Assembly (NCBI RefSeq): GCF_039531105.1 | Contig: NZ_BAAAPK010000002.1 | Span: 100,447 to 164,446 of the forward strand | Reading direction: 5' to 3' | Source of the DNA: Microbacterium lacus | GTDB lineage: Bacteria; Actinomycetota; Actinomycetes; Actinomycetales; Microbacteriaceae | Length of the DNA stretch: 64,000 bases | Part shown: positions 6,721 to 16,079 of the stretch, piece after piece | Position numbering within the stretch: position 1 is the first letter of the stretch | How the letters are laid out: each line of letters begins with the position of its first letter | Translations under genes and position numbers: made by a program | The notes under the pieces: generated by a model | Databases searched by the model: none | The model's input: the letters and a program-made list of their open reading frames with translations, nothing else | What the model was told of the DNA's origin: nothing

Positions 6721-9405
6721 CTATCCTTCCTCCACGGTGCGCAGGGCGCTCGCGGCGCGGGCCCGGCGCGACACCCACAGGGCGATCGCGGTGAACAGCG
6801 CCGCCAGCAGGACGAAGCCGCCGAGCGTGATCGCGAGGGTGACGGCATCCACGTGATAGCCGGGCTGAATCGTCGATCCCGTGAACGAGCGGAGGTCGAC
6901 CCCCGCGAGGACGACGACCGGCACGAGCGCCCCGAAGAGCGTCCCGGCGACGATCGCCGCGATCGCCGGTGGGCCGACTTCCCACAAGGCCAGCGCGGTG
7001 GCCGACCGCGGCGGAGCGCCGAGCGTCCGCAGGAGCGCGAGGACCCGGGCGCGGGGCCGCGCGGCGAGCGTGAGGGTCATCACGATCGCGAGCGCGCTCA
7101 GCAGCGCCGCGAGCGTCGTCGCGGCGAACAGCGCGATGCGCACGCCCTGCACGGAGGGGCTGGACTGGATGCCGGCGACGATCCGGTCGACCGACTCGAT
7201 GCGGACGGCATCCCCCAGCTGCGCCCGCACCGCCGCGGAGACCTCGTCGACGGATGCCGCAGATTCCAGCCTCAGCAGGAGAGTGCGATCCGCCGGGTCG
7301 CGTCCGGTGACCTCGACGGCCGCGGACGAGTCGATCGCGACCCAGTTCTCTCGGGATCCGATCGGGCTCGGACCGCTGGAGACCCCGGCGACCTGGACGG
7401 GGACCGCGTTCACCCGCACCTCGGTCGAATCGCCGATCAGGTCCGCGGTCGCCGCGGCGACGACGACCGGCGTCGCCGCACTCCCGGGCGTCAGATCGGT
7501 GCCGGCGGGCAGCAGTCCCGGTCCGTCTCCCTGCACGGTGCGCAGGTCGGCGGCGTCGACGACGAACACCGACGTCGGGCGCTTCTGGCCGCCCACATCG
7601 AGCGTCGCGGTCTCGGCTCCCGAGACGCCGGTCGCGGCATCCACCCCCTCGATCCCGCGCACGCCCTCGAGCTGCTCGGCCGTGAAGGAGCCGCCGGTGA
7701 TCTTCAGGTCCGCACCGATCTGGGCCTGCGCCGAGCGGGCGACCCCCTCTTGCAGCGAAGAGAGGAGGACACCGGAGGACACCGCGACGGACACCCCCAC
7801 GACGAGGGCGAGCACGGGGGTCAGCCCGATCGCCGGTTCACGCAGCGCCCGCGCTGCGCCGAGGAACGGCCCGAGCGCCGAGCGGCGGCGCGCCGCATCG
7901 AACACGCGACGCAGCGGCAGCGGGTAGACGCGCAGGGTGATCAGACACGCGACGAGCGCGAGCAGGAGCGGCGTGGCGGCCTGCAGCAGATCGACCCCCT
8001 GCGCGGCTTCCGTGCCACGCAGGAACAGCAGCGCCACCGCGGCCGCGGCGAGCGCGAGCACGACGCCTTCGACGATGAGCCGCACGCGGGAGCCGCGCCG
8101 CCCGAGGTCGGCGCGTGAGGGACGCTCGGATGCCGTTCCCGCGAGCACCGCGAGGATGACGGGCGGGGCGAGGGCGAGCAGGAGCGCCGGGACGAAGATC
8201 GCGGGCGTGACCGGCGCGGACCACACCGCCGCGCCGATCGCCACCGCCAGCAGGGCGCCGATCACCGCCGGAACGAGGCCCAGCAGCACCCCCTCGAGGC
8301 CGAGGATCGCGCGCAGCTGCCCCGGAGACGAGCCCCGCGCCGACAGGAGGCGGAGGGCGGAACGGCGTCGCTCGAGCACGAGCCGGCATCCGAGCACCAG
8401 TACCGCCGCCGCCACGCCGACCGGTCCCGCGACGATCATCGCGAGGAGGGCCGCGGTCGCCCGCTCCTGCGCGAGTGCGCGCTCGATCGTGGCGGTGACG
8501 TCGGCGGTGAAGCGCAGACTCAGGATGCCGACGCCGTCGGCGGAGGAGCCGATCGTGTGCGAGACCGCCGTGAGCTTGCGCAGCGCGGCCGCGGTCTGCG
8601 GCGCCGTGCCCGCGTCGATCGAACTCGTGTCGAACGGGTACCAGACCGTGCTCCGCTGGGGTCCGGGGAGCGAGAACGAGATCGGGGCCGACGCAGGATC
8701 GGCGTAGCCGATGCCCGTGACACGGCGCGGCTGATTGCCGTCGTCGAACACGTTGGGCTGGAGGACCGAGGGCACGTGCTGCCAGTAGTCGCTGCCGGCA
8801 TCCACCGCCTCGAACGTGCCGACCAGGACGATCGATGTGCGGAGGTCGCCCGCCACGGTCGTGCGGGTCTGCCCGATCGGCCAGTCCATCTCGGTGGCCG
8901 TGTCTTCGGAGAGCACGATCTCGACGAGGCCGTCCGTCGCCGGCGCCGGGGCGCGCCCCTGGACGATGCGGATCTCCTCGGCGTACCCGGGGTCGAACGC
9001 GATCGTGACGAATCCGGTCCGCGGGGTCTCGATCAGAGGCAGGTCCAGGCTCATCCCGACGGCACGCGCAGGGCCGAGGAGTGTGGGGAGCGGCGCGTCG
9101 GCCTGCGTACGGATCTGCTCTAGGCTCGCCTCGAAGCCGCCCCACACGTCGTCGACGGTGAGCGCCGGATCGACCGCACGCGCGGCCGCCTGCGGGAGCC
9201 CCGCGACGGTCGCCTCGACGTCGCGGTCCAGCGCGCCGAGGCCGGCCAGCCGGTCGCGCATCGCGGAGTCGGCGAGCGTCGCGAGTGCGAGCGGTGCGAG
9301 CGTTGCCACGAGGGCCAGCACGAGCACGAGAGCAGCGACGGTCGACCCGCCGGAGCGGGCGCGCACGTGCCGGGTCACGAGCGCCGGGATGCTGCGCGCG
9401 CTCAC
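6721..9405 (-). CDS. large FtsX-like ABC permease, 894 aa
   Basis: Membrane partner of the exporter. N-terminal membrane helix at about residues 22-45, a large extracytoplasmic domain, clusters of helices in the middle (about 310-560) and a C-terminal FtsX block of three or four helices. The double-block architecture (two FtsX-type units in one chain) is common in large actinobacterial permeases. The start GTG at 9403-9405 is fixed by a strong GGGGAGGAGG ribosome site and overlaps the stop of the preceding permease as GTGA. Lies between its partner permease (9402-11759) and the ATPases. Substrate unknown; peptides, lipids or lipoproteins are typical for the branch. Confidence 0.88.
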   Translation of the reverse strand: MSARSIPALVTRHVRARSGGSTVAALVLVLALVATLAPLALATLADSAMRDRLAGLGALDRDVEATVAGLPQAAARAVDPALTVDDVWGGFEASLEQIRTQADAPLPTLLGPARAVGMSLDLPLIETPRTGFVTIAFDPGYAEEIRIVQGRAPAPATDGLVEIVLSEDTATEMDWPIGQTRTTVAGDLRTSIVLVGTFEAVDAGSDYWQHVPSVLQPNVFDDGNQPRRVTGIGYADPASAPISFSLPGPQRSTVWYPFDTSSIDAGTAPQTAAALRKLTAVSHTIGSSADGVGILSLRFTADVTATIERALAQERATAALLAMIVAGPVGVAAAVLVLGCRLVLERRRSALRLLSARGSSPGQLRAILGLEGVLLGLVPAVIGALLAVAIGAAVWSAPVTPAIFVPALLLALAPPVILAVLAGTASERPSRADLGRRGSRVRLIVEGVVLALAAAAVALLFLRGTEAAQGVDLLQAATPLLLALVACLITLRVYPLPLRRVFDAARRRSALGPFLGAARALREPAIGLTPVLALVVGVSVAVSSGVLLSSLQEGVARSAQAQIGADLKITGGSFTAEQLEGVRGIEGVDAATGVSGAETATLDVGGQKRPTSVFVVDAADLRTVQGDGPGLLPAGTDLTPGSAATPVVVAAATADLIGDSTEVRVNAVPVQVAGVSSGPSPIGSRENWVAIDSSAAVEVTGRDPADRTLLLRLESAASVDEVSAAVRAQLGDAVRIESVDRIVAGIQSSPSVQGVRIALFAATTLAALLSALAIVMTLTLAARPRARVLALLRTLGAPPRSATALALWEVGPPAIAAIVAGTLFGALVPVVVLAGVDLRSFTGSTIQPGYHVDAVTLAITLGGFVLLAALFTAIALWVSRRARAASALRTVEEG

Positions 9406-11759
9406 CGCGCCTCCTCCCCGACGGTCGCGCCGATCGCGGCGCGGCGGACACCGACGGCGGCGATCCCGGTGACGACGCTCAGACCGATCAGCTGCAGGGC
9501 GGCCGCTATCGCGAACGGCGGCCACGCGATCGCGACCCCCGCGCCGAGGGCGAGGATTCCGGGGGTCACCGCCTGCACGAGCGCGGGGGCGACCAGCCAC
9601 GAGACCGCGATTCCGGCGACCGTGCCGAGGACCGCGGACGCGGCGAACACCGCAGCGACCTCGCCCGCCCGGGAGCGCGCCTGCGCGCCGGGGGTGAGGC
9701 CGAGAGCCCGGAGCACGCCGAGGTCGCGGCGCCGGTCCAGGCTCAGGGTCTGGATGATCGCGAATGCGGCCAGCAGCGCGAGCGCGCCGGAGCCGCCCGC
9801 CGCGATCCACCAGCCGGAGACGAGGGAGCCGACGACGGATGCCGTCACGCCGGGCGCCGCGGTCGTGACCGGGCGATCGCCCAGTGCTTCGCTGAACGCG
9901 CGATCGGCATCCGGATCACCGGCGGCCCAGACCGCGTTCGGCGGCACGAAGGACGTCCCCCGCTGCAGCGCGGACGCCGTGAGCGCATCGAGCGGGACGA
10001 AGACGGCGAGCCCGGACTGCGCCCCCGGGACGGCGTCGACCACGGCGGCTACCTCGAGCTCACCGCGACGGCCGGTGCCGGCGTAGCGGAACTCGACCCC
10101 GTCGCCCGGGCCGATGCCGAGGCGCGCCGCGAGGGCCGACCCGATCGCCGCGCGGACGGGAGCGGGGTCGCCCGGCTCCGCACCGACCCACAGGACCGCC
10201 TCGGCACTCTCCCCGAGGACGGCCTCCCCGGTGACGGCGAGGGCCTCGCCGGCCGCGTCACCGGCGAGCGGCTGGACCGTGTCGATCCGGACACCGACGT
10301 CGGCCGTCGAGAATGCCGGCGGGATCGCCGCGGTCAGCGCGGAAAGGCTCCAGGGGCCGGTGCCGGCGGGGACATCGGCGGTCGCGGTGACCGCGGTCGT
10401 GCCCGCCAGGACCTCATCGAGCGCGAGACGGGCCGAGGTCGGCGTACCGAGCGCGTCGACGAACGTCGCGCTCAGCTGGAACGCGGCGGCCACGTTCGGG
10501 CGCGACGACGCGATCTCGACGGTGACGCGGATGCCGGTCGCCTCCTGTCCCAGGGCGACGGGCGCGCCGGCGACGGAGTCGGGGGTCGGGGTCACGGTGG
10601 CCGCGAGGGCCTCCGGATCGACCGCCCCACCGGCCGGGGAGAGGACCGTGGGGATCGCGACGGAGGGCACCGCGATGATCTCCGCGACCGTGCTGCCGAT
10701 CTCGATGGGGGCCACGAGCACACCGGCGGCGGCATCCACACCCTCGACGGCTGCGGCGTCCGCCACCGTCGCGGGGCTCGCGGTCTGCGGTGGGAGGTCG
10801 ACGCGCAGATCGGCGCCCGCCCGGACGGCGGCGGAGTCGGTCGCCGCGGCGGTCCAGGTGGCGCTGTACGCCGCGGCGAAGAGCGCCTGCGCGAAGGTGA
10901 GTGCGACCAGCAGCACGGCCACCGCGTACACCGGGAGCCGCCGGGCGACCTGGCGCGGTGCGAGCGCCGGGCCGGGTCCTGCGGCGCCGGCGCGGGCGAC
11001 CGCGGCCGCGCCGGCGGCGAAGACCGCGAGTACGAGGAGCGCCGCGGCCAGGAGTACCGCGCTCGGCGCGATCGCGACGATCGGATCGAAACCCCCGGGA
11101 CGCGCCTGAGGCAGCTGCCAGACCGCGAAGGCGCCGGTGAGCGCGACGACCCCGATCGCGGCGGCCGTCGCGATGCGCGCGCCGCGACGGCGGGAGTCCG
11201 AGCGGCGGCGCTGCGCGGCGACGAGGACCGCGGCGAGGACGAGGGCCGTGAGCGGCGCCGTCCAGCCGAGCGGGAGCGCCTCGAGCGCCGCCTGCGCACC
11301 GAAGAGCAGCACGGTGAGCGCGACGCCGGACACGAGGCCGAACACGCTGGCGGTCACCGCGATCGCGGCGGCCTCGATCGCGCCGAGCGCCGTCGCCTGG
11401 CGTCCGGACAAGCCCCGCGCCCGCAGGTTCGCCATGTCCTGCTCGCGGGCGGCGGCCAGCAGCCGCCCGAGTTGGAGCACCGCGGTGGAGGCCAGGAGCA
11501 GAACGAGCACGATGAGCGCGGGCGCGGCGGAGAGCAGGGCGACGACGCCGGCAGCCACCTGCGCGGCGACCTCATCGCGCGGCACGCCCGGAGGAGCGGC
11601 ATCCCCCGAACGCTCGACGGCGACCGTCAGGGACGCGAGGATCGCGTACACCGTCGCGACCGCCACCGACAGCGTCGCGGTCGTGGTGAGCAGCAAGCCG
11701 CGCCGGGCACCCGCGCGGGCACGGACGAGCCGTCCCGTGCTGAGCGCGCGAGCAGGCAT
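9402..11759 (-). CDS. FtsX-like ABC permease, 785 aa
   Basis: First gene of the exporter operon and second membrane subunit. A membrane helix near residues 21-45 is followed by a loop and a cluster of helices at about 85-320 (LLLTTTATLSVAVATVY, IVLVLLLASTAVLQLG and VVALTGAFAVW among them), a large alanine- and valine-rich extracytoplasmic domain, and a C-terminal FtsX block with LLAAFAIIQTLSLDRRRD, the typical cytoplasmic coupling region. Start ATG at 11757-11759 is preferred over an in-frame codon 12 residues upstream because a GGAGGA site lies six bases before it. Divergent from the HhH-GPD gene, with 86 nt between starts. Confidence 0.88.
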   Translation of the reverse strand: MPARALSTGRLVRARAGARRGLLLTTTATLSVAVATVYAILASLTVAVERSGDAAPPGVPRDEVAAQVAAGVVALLSAAPALIVLVLLLASTAVLQLGRLLAAAREQDMANLRARGLSGRQATALGAIEAAAIAVTASVFGLVSGVALTVLLFGAQAALEALPLGWTAPLTALVLAAVLVAAQRRRSDSRRRGARIATAAAIGVVALTGAFAVWQLPQARPGGFDPIVAIAPSAVLLAAALLVLAVFAAGAAAVARAGAAGPGPALAPRQVARRLPVYAVAVLLVALTFAQALFAAAYSATWTAAATDSAAVRAGADLRVDLPPQTASPATVADAAAVEGVDAAAGVLVAPIEIGSTVAEIIAVPSVAIPTVLSPAGGAVDPEALAATVTPTPDSVAGAPVALGQEATGIRVTVEIASSRPNVAAAFQLSATFVDALGTPTSARLALDEVLAGTTAVTATADVPAGTGPWSLSALTAAIPPAFSTADVGVRIDTVQPLAGDAAGEALAVTGEAVLGESAEAVLWVGAEPGDPAPVRAAIGSALAARLGIGPGDGVEFRYAGTGRRGELEVAAVVDAVPGAQSGLAVFVPLDALTASALQRGTSFVPPNAVWAAGDPDADRAFSEALGDRPVTTAAPGVTASVVGSLVSGWWIAAGGSGALALLAAFAIIQTLSLDRRRDLGVLRALGLTPGAQARSRAGEVAAVFAASAVLGTVAGIAVSWLVAPALVQAVTPGILALGAGVAIAWPPFAIAAALQLIGLSVVTGIAAVGVRRAAIGATVGEEAR

Positions 11760-11833
11760 GGGCGTCCTCCGGGGGGTCGGGTGCGGCCATCTCAACCTAA
11801 CCCGGCCCTCTGCCCGAGCCCCGAAGGGAGTGG

Positions 11834-11839
11834 GAGACT
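11834..11839 (+). promoter_or_regulatory. putative -10 box of a leaderless transcript
   Basis: GAGACT ends exactly six bases before the ATG at 11846. A GGGAG stretch (11827-11831) also lies upstream, but too far from the ATG for a normal ribosome site. Confidence 0.35.
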
Positions 11840-11845
11840 GGCGGG

Positions 11846-12415
11846 ATGACGCTGCACATCACCGGCGACTCGGATGCCGACCGCCTGCTCACCGACGACC
11901 CTCTCGCCCTGCTGATCGGCATGCTGCTGGACCAGCAGGTCGCGATGGAGACCGCGTTCGCCGGGCCGCTGAAGATCCGGGAGCGGGTCGGATCGGTGGA
12001 TGCCGCGACCCTGGCGTCCTACGACGCCGACGCGCTGGTGGAGGTGTTCAAGGAGACGCCCGCCGTGCACCGCTATCCGGGCTCGATGGCGGGACGCGTG
12101 CAGTCGCTGTGCGCCGCGATCGAGCAGGACTGGGGCGGCGACGCGGCCGCGATCTGGACGCAGGACGACCCGGACGGCGCGACCGTCCTCAAGCGCCTGA
12201 AGGCGCTGCCGGGGTTCGGCGAGCAGAAGGCGAAGATCTTCCTCGCGCTCCTGGGCAAGCAGTACGGCTTCACGGGCGCCGGGTGGCGCGAAGCGGCCGG
12301 CGCGTACGGCGAGGAGGGCTCGTTCCGCTCCGTCGCCGACATCGTCTCACCGGAGTCCCTCGCGAAGGTCCGTGAGCACAAGCGCGCGATGAAGGCGGCC
12401 GCGAAGGGCGCCTGA
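11846..12415 (+). CDS. HhH-GPD-type base excision repair protein
   Basis: 189-residue relative of endonuclease III/AlkA-type DNA glycosylases, in the small actinobacterial branch. The N-terminus (DDPLALLIGMLLDQQVAMETAF, about residues 18-39) matches the first helices of the fold, and LPGFGEQKAKIFLALLGK at about 116-133 is the helix-hairpin-helix that grips the DNA backbone. The catalytic aspartate of the GPD segment and the iron-sulfur cysteines of Nth are not evident, so its activity on damaged bases is uncertain. It may act in repair in an unusual way or be a structural DNA binder. Convergent with the VOC gene at 12445. Confidence 0.8.
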   Translation: MTLHITGDSDADRLLTDDPLALLIGMLLDQQVAMETAFAGPLKIRERVGSVDAATLASYDADALVEVFKETPAVHRYPGSMAGRVQSLCAAIEQDWGGDAAAIWTQDDPDGATVLKRLKALPGFGEQKAKIFLALLGKQYGFTGAGWREAAGAYGEEGSFRSVADIVSPESLAKVREHKRAMKAAAKGA

Positions 12416-12444
12416 ACCGCTCCGCGTTCTCGGCGTACCGGCGG

Positions 12445-12840
12445 TCAGAAGTCCTCGCCCGTGCGCCAGGCCATCTCCTGGAGCAGGAGGGTGTTGCCAT
12501 CCGGGTCCGTGATCCCGGCATAGCGCACGCCACCGCCGACCTCCATGATCTCCGACACGTCCACACCCGCCTCCTGCAGCTGAGCGCGGGCGCGGACGAT
12601 GTCGGCGACGACCAGGTGGACGCCGTGGACACTGCCGGGCGGCATCCGATCCATGCCGAGCGCGCCGCGGCTGAGCGAGATCGAACACGCCGATCCCGGC
12701 GGGGTGAGCTGCACGAAGCGCACGCCCGGCGCCGGGGACACGTCGACGTCCAGCACGAAGCCGAGCCGGTCGCGGTAGAACGCCACGGCACGATCGATAT
12801 CGGCGACCGGCAGGGGTACGAGTTCGAGCTTCATGTCCAT
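12445..12840 (-). CDS. VOC (glyoxalase/bleomycin-resistance) family protein
   Basis: 131 residues forming two beta-alpha-beta-beta-beta units of a VOC dimer: strand start KLELVPLPVADIDRAVAFYRD at the N-terminus and DPDGNTLLLQEM near the C-terminus, the usual last strand with a metal-ligand glutamate. Single-domain members bind metals, antibiotics or small aldehydes; nothing in the neighbourhood selects among these. Located 21 nt downstream of a small membrane protein gene on the same strand, so the two may be co-transcribed. Confidence 0.8.
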   Translation of the reverse strand: MDMKLELVPLPVADIDRAVAFYRDRLGFVLDVDVSPAPGVRFVQLTPPGSACSISLSRGALGMDRMPPGSVHGVHLVVADIVRARAQLQEAGVDVSEIMEVGGGVRYAGITDPDGNTLLLQEMAWRTGEDF

Positions 12841-12861
12841 GGGCGCTTCCCTTCGCGTCGA

Positions 12862-13257
12862 TCAGGCCGGGGCGGCGAGCGCGCCGTAACCCAGCGCGAT
12901 GAACAAGCTGAGCACGGCGAGCACGATCGTCACCGGGACCATCGTGAACCTCTCAGGCTTGCTGCGCGAAACCGCATTCATCAGGATGCCGAGCATGAAG
13001 TAGGCGAAGATCACCCACATCGCGACCTCGGCGAAGCCCGCGGGGAACAGGGCGATCGCACCCACGCGGTCCCAGGCGATGAGGTCGATCAGCACATAGA
13101 TCAGGACCGAGACCGCGCTGCCGACCCGGAGCCGGGGCGGCAGCACCCGGTGCTGTCCACCCCACGCGAACCGGCCGAGCGGCGCTCCGAGCGCGAGCGC
13201 GATCTGGAAGGCGGCGAGCAGGGCGAGGACGACCGTCAGGCCGAGGGCGAAGGGCAT
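12862..13257 (-). CDS. four-helix integral membrane protein, 131 aa
   Basis: Four hydrophobic segments at about residues 4-24, 48-66, 72-93 and 105-126 fill nearly the whole protein. Short charged loops (GGQHRVLPPRLRVGS and NAVSRSKPERF) separate them. No transporter or enzyme motif is visible. It resembles small conserved membrane proteins of unknown function in Microbacteriaceae. It may be co-transcribed with the VOC gene that follows. Confidence 0.7.
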   Translation of the reverse strand: MPFALGLTVVLALLAAFQIALALGAPLGRFAWGGQHRVLPPRLRVGSAVSVLIYVLIDLIAWDRVGAIALFPAGFAEVAMWVIFAYFMLGILMNAVSRSKPERFTMVPVTIVLAVLSLFIALGYGALAAPA

Positions 13258-13294
13258 GATGCGAGGCTATCGACCCGGGGCCGCAGCGACGCGT

Positions 13295-13380
13295 GTGCAG
13301 AACTCCTCAGATCTGCCCGGTCCGCACACCCACGGCGCGGAATACGGCCCCACGCGCACCGAGTTTGAGGAGTTCTGCAC
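13295..13380. repeat. 15-bp perfect inverted repeat (type D element)
   Basis: Arms GTGCAGAACTCCTCA (13295-13309) and its exact complement (13366-13380) flank 56 nt. The element follows the stop of the protease gene (13396, minus strand). A related arm (TGTGCATAACTCCT) occurs at 23344. Confidence 0.75.
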
Positions 13381-13395
13381 GGGAGAGGCCGGGGG

Positions 13396-15912
13396 TCAGA
13401 GCTCGTAGAAGAACGAGTCGCGGATCGCGCCGCCCGCGGCGCTCCACCACAGCTCCATCGACCCCGGGACACGGCTGACAGCCGCCACCGCGAACGGGTT
13501 CGCCGACTGCTGCGGGCCCTCCAGCGTGTACCGGGACCAGGAACCGCCCTCGTACCAGTACGCACCCTGGACCGACTGGTCGGCCCCGGCGAACCACAGC
13601 TCCATCGATCCAGGAATCCGCGAGACGGCGGCGATCCCGCTCGAGGGGAGCGCGGCGCCGGGGCCGGCGAGCTGATACCGCGACCACTCGCCGCCCTCGT
13701 ACCAGAACGCCGCCTCCACCGAACCGGCAGGCCCGGTCCACCACAGCTCCATCGAGTTCTCGATACGCGACACCGCGGCGATCCCCCCTCCGACGGCGGC
13801 AGACCCGGCCGGCGCCAGCTGATACCGCCCCCACGCTCCGCCGTCATACCAGAACGCCGCCTCCACCGAACCGGCGGGCCCCGTCCACCACAGCTCCATC
13901 GAGCCCGGGATGCGCGACACCGCCGCGAACTCCGAGCCGCGGCCCGCCGAACCCTCGGGTGCGAGTTGATACCGCGACCACGAGCCGCCCTCGTACCAGA
14001 ACGCTGCCTCCACCGAACCGGCCGGACCCGCCCACCACAGCTCCATCGAGTTCGGGATGCGCGACACCGCCGCGACGCCGGTCGCGGCATCCGCTGATCC
14101 GTCGGGTGCGAGCTGGTACCGCGACCACGAGCCGCCCTCGTACCAGAAGGCACTCTCGATCGACCCGCGGGCGCCGACCCACCAGAGCTCCATCGAACCG
14201 GCGACGCGGGAGACGGCGGCGATGCCGGATGCCGGAGCGGCGGATCCCGCCGGCGCGAGCTGGTATCGCCCCCACTGCCCGCCGTCGTACCAGAAGGCCC
14301 CCTCGACGGAGCCGGCGGGACCGATCCACCACAGCTCCATCGAATTCGGGATCCGCGACACCGCGGCGATGTGGGGAACCGCGGCGGCGCTGCCGGCGGG
14401 CGCGAGCTCGAATCCTCGCCATGCGGCCTTGTCGGAGACCTTGTTCGCCACTGCACCGAAGCGGCGGCCGGCCCACGTGGTGAACCCGGAGGCCATGCCC
14501 TTCTCGCGCGTGTGGTGGTGCAGGGTGAACGGCTGTGCGGTGTTGTCGGGTCCGAAGTCGATCGTGAAGTCCAGCACGTGCAGTCGGTCGGCCCGCGCCG
14601 CTCCACGCACGGGTCGCACCTCGCCCGTCGAGCGACGGTACGCCAACGCCGCGGCGCCGTCGGGCGCGACACCGTCCACGGTCAGGACGCCGCGCCATCC
14701 GTCGTGGTTCATCTCCCACTCGCCGAGCCAGTCGACCCGGTCGAACGGGTCGGCAGGCGCCGCCGGCACACCCCCGCGCCGGAGCTGCGCACCGAACGGG
14801 ATCCCCGCCCATGACGTGTCGCCGGCGGCCAGCCCGACATCGCTCGAATAGACGCTGACGGCGAAGTCCTGGCCACCGTCGCCGATGTCGGCGATGCGCA
14901 GGTTCACGGTCTGACCGGCATCCGAGAACCACCCCGTGACGTCGTGCTTCGCGCCGTTGAGGTAGTAGCTGCCGAGCTTGGTCGCGGACACGGCCGAGAA
15001 GGAGTCGGATGCCGCGCGCAGGTCCGTGAAGCGGCGGAGCGTCATCCGCCCGCGCCAGCCGTCGTGGTCCATGTCCCACTGGCCGACGAAGGCCGCCCGG
15101 AGGTCCGCCGCCGGATCGATGACATCGATGATGTAGTGGGCGATCCCGGTGTTGATCATGAAGGTGGGGTCGTTCTCGTACCGGATGCGGATGAAGTCGC
15201 CCTCGCCCCACGAGTTCTTGGCGATGAAGTAGCGCCGCTCCGCGTTGAACCCCACGAGCAGGAGCACATGTCCGCCGCCGCCGACCGTCACGTTGACGAC
15301 GACCTCGTGTCGCGCGCGGAGCACGTTCTCGAGGTCGGTGACGGAGAAGTCCGTGAGCACCCCCGAGGTTCTCACGCCGTAGCGAGCCCGTCCGCGCGCC
15401 GCGAACGGGATGTGCGCGGGTGCGAACTCGAAGTCGTCGCGCTGCTCCTGTGTCGGGCTCGCCGCCCCGTTCAGCGTCGCGGCCGCGGGGATGTTCGCGA
15501 TCATGTCCGCCTGGGTGCGGTAGGGAGCGTCCGCGCGCTCCGGGACCCGCATCCGTTCGAGGTGTTTGACGATGTCGCTGGAGCCCTGGAATCCCATGAG
15601 CGAGTGGTTGCCGAAGTCGCTCTCGTGGGCCTTGCAGATATGGAACAGATACTGCTCGGACAGGCCCACCTGGAGCCCCTTCAGGCGCCGGTAGGCGGCT
15701 TCGAGCGCCGCGATCCCGGCGAACGCCCAGCACGTGCCGCGGTCCTGCTGGTTCTGGAACGGCGATTGATCCGCCGCGAGGGTGACCTCGGTGCCGGTGA
15801 GCACCACGGGCGGCATCGGGGTGACCCAGCCGTTCGCGAGGGACAGCGTGCGGGCCTCCTCGAGTCCGCGGGTGAAGAGGGCGAGGGGCTGGAGGGCGGG
15901 GTTCGCAGGCAT
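13396..15912 (-). CDS. papain-like (C1A) cysteine protease with two beta modules and seven C-terminal repeats
   Basis: 838 residues. The N-terminal 260 are a C1A peptidase: oxyanion Gln55 and nucleophile Cys61 in NQQDRGTCWAF, His215 in GGGGHVLLLVGF and Asn233 in AKNSWGEGDF, so it should be active. Two related modules follow at about 275-384 and 395-494, each with an HDGWRG hexapeptide in a GxWxMxHDGWRG context. From about residue 501 there are seven repeats of 43-49 residues (AAVSRxxxSMELWW, then FWYEGGSWSRY), a number that suggests a seven-bladed propeller binding sugar or protein. No signal peptide or lipobox is seen, so it is cytoplasmic or leaves by a non-classical route. ATG 15910-15912 has GGAG ten bases upstream; an ATG at 15930 is possible. 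Confidence 0.85.
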   Translation of the reverse strand: MPANPALQPLALFTRGLEEARTLSLANGWVTPMPPVVLTGTEVTLAADQSPFQNQQDRGTCWAFAGIAALEAAYRRLKGLQVGLSEQYLFHICKAHESDFGNHSLMGFQGSSDIVKHLERMRVPERADAPYRTQADMIANIPAAATLNGAASPTQEQRDDFEFAPAHIPFAARGRARYGVRTSGVLTDFSVTDLENVLRARHEVVVNVTVGGGGHVLLLVGFNAERRYFIAKNSWGEGDFIRIRYENDPTFMINTGIAHYIIDVIDPAADLRAAFVGQWDMDHDGWRGRMTLRRFTDLRAASDSFSAVSATKLGSYYLNGAKHDVTGWFSDAGQTVNLRIADIGDGGQDFAVSVYSSDVGLAAGDTSWAGIPFGAQLRRGGVPAAPADPFDRVDWLGEWEMNHDGWRGVLTVDGVAPDGAAALAYRRSTGEVRPVRGAARADRLHVLDFTIDFGPDNTAQPFTLHHHTREKGMASGFTTWAGRRFGAVANKVSDKAAWRGFELAPAGSAAAVPHIAAVSRIPNSMELWWIGPAGSVEGAFWYDGGQWGRYQLAPAGSAAPASGIAAVSRVAGSMELWWVGARGSIESAFWYEGGSWSRYQLAPDGSADAATGVAAVSRIPNSMELWWAGPAGSVEAAFWYEGGSWSRYQLAPEGSAGRGSEFAAVSRIPGSMELWWTGPAGSVEAAFWYDGGAWGRYQLAPAGSAAVGGGIAAVSRIENSMELWWTGPAGSVEAAFWYEGGEWSRYQLAGPGAALPSSGIAAVSRIPGSMELWFAGADQSVQGAYWYEGGSWSRYTLEGPQQSANPFAVAAVSRVPGSMELWWSAAGGAIRDSFFYEL
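13399..14412 (-). repeat. seven coding tandem repeats of about 147 bp
   Basis: DNA-level tandem repeat inside the protease gene, encoding the seven AAVSR...ELWW...WSRY units. Middle units are most alike and the last unit diverges and is shorter, as expected for duplication within an existing array. Unit-number variation between strains is likely. Confidence 0.8.
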
Positions 15913-16079
15913 GGGAACGGCTCCGATCATCGGCTGGTGATACCGATGAGGAGGTAGGGGCGGCGCGCGTGATACCTCTCGGCGGTCAGGCGTGCCGCGG
16001 AGATCGAGGATTCTGAGGACGGATGCCGCGCACGGCCCCTCCGGAACCTCGATCCCCTCCGAACGGGGCCTTCGCGCGG

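Noticed and set aside
5137..8118. 993-codon open frame on the plus strand opposite the ATPase and permease genes
   Set aside because: Same shadow pattern; the complementary strand carries complete ABC motifs and coupled ribosome sites.
9285..11849. 854-codon open frame on the plus strand opposite the exporter permease
   Set aside because: Composition is dominated by Arg, Gly, Asp and Glu, as expected for the shadow of a GC-rich gene; no domain is recognisable, and the minus-strand frame has clear FtsX features.
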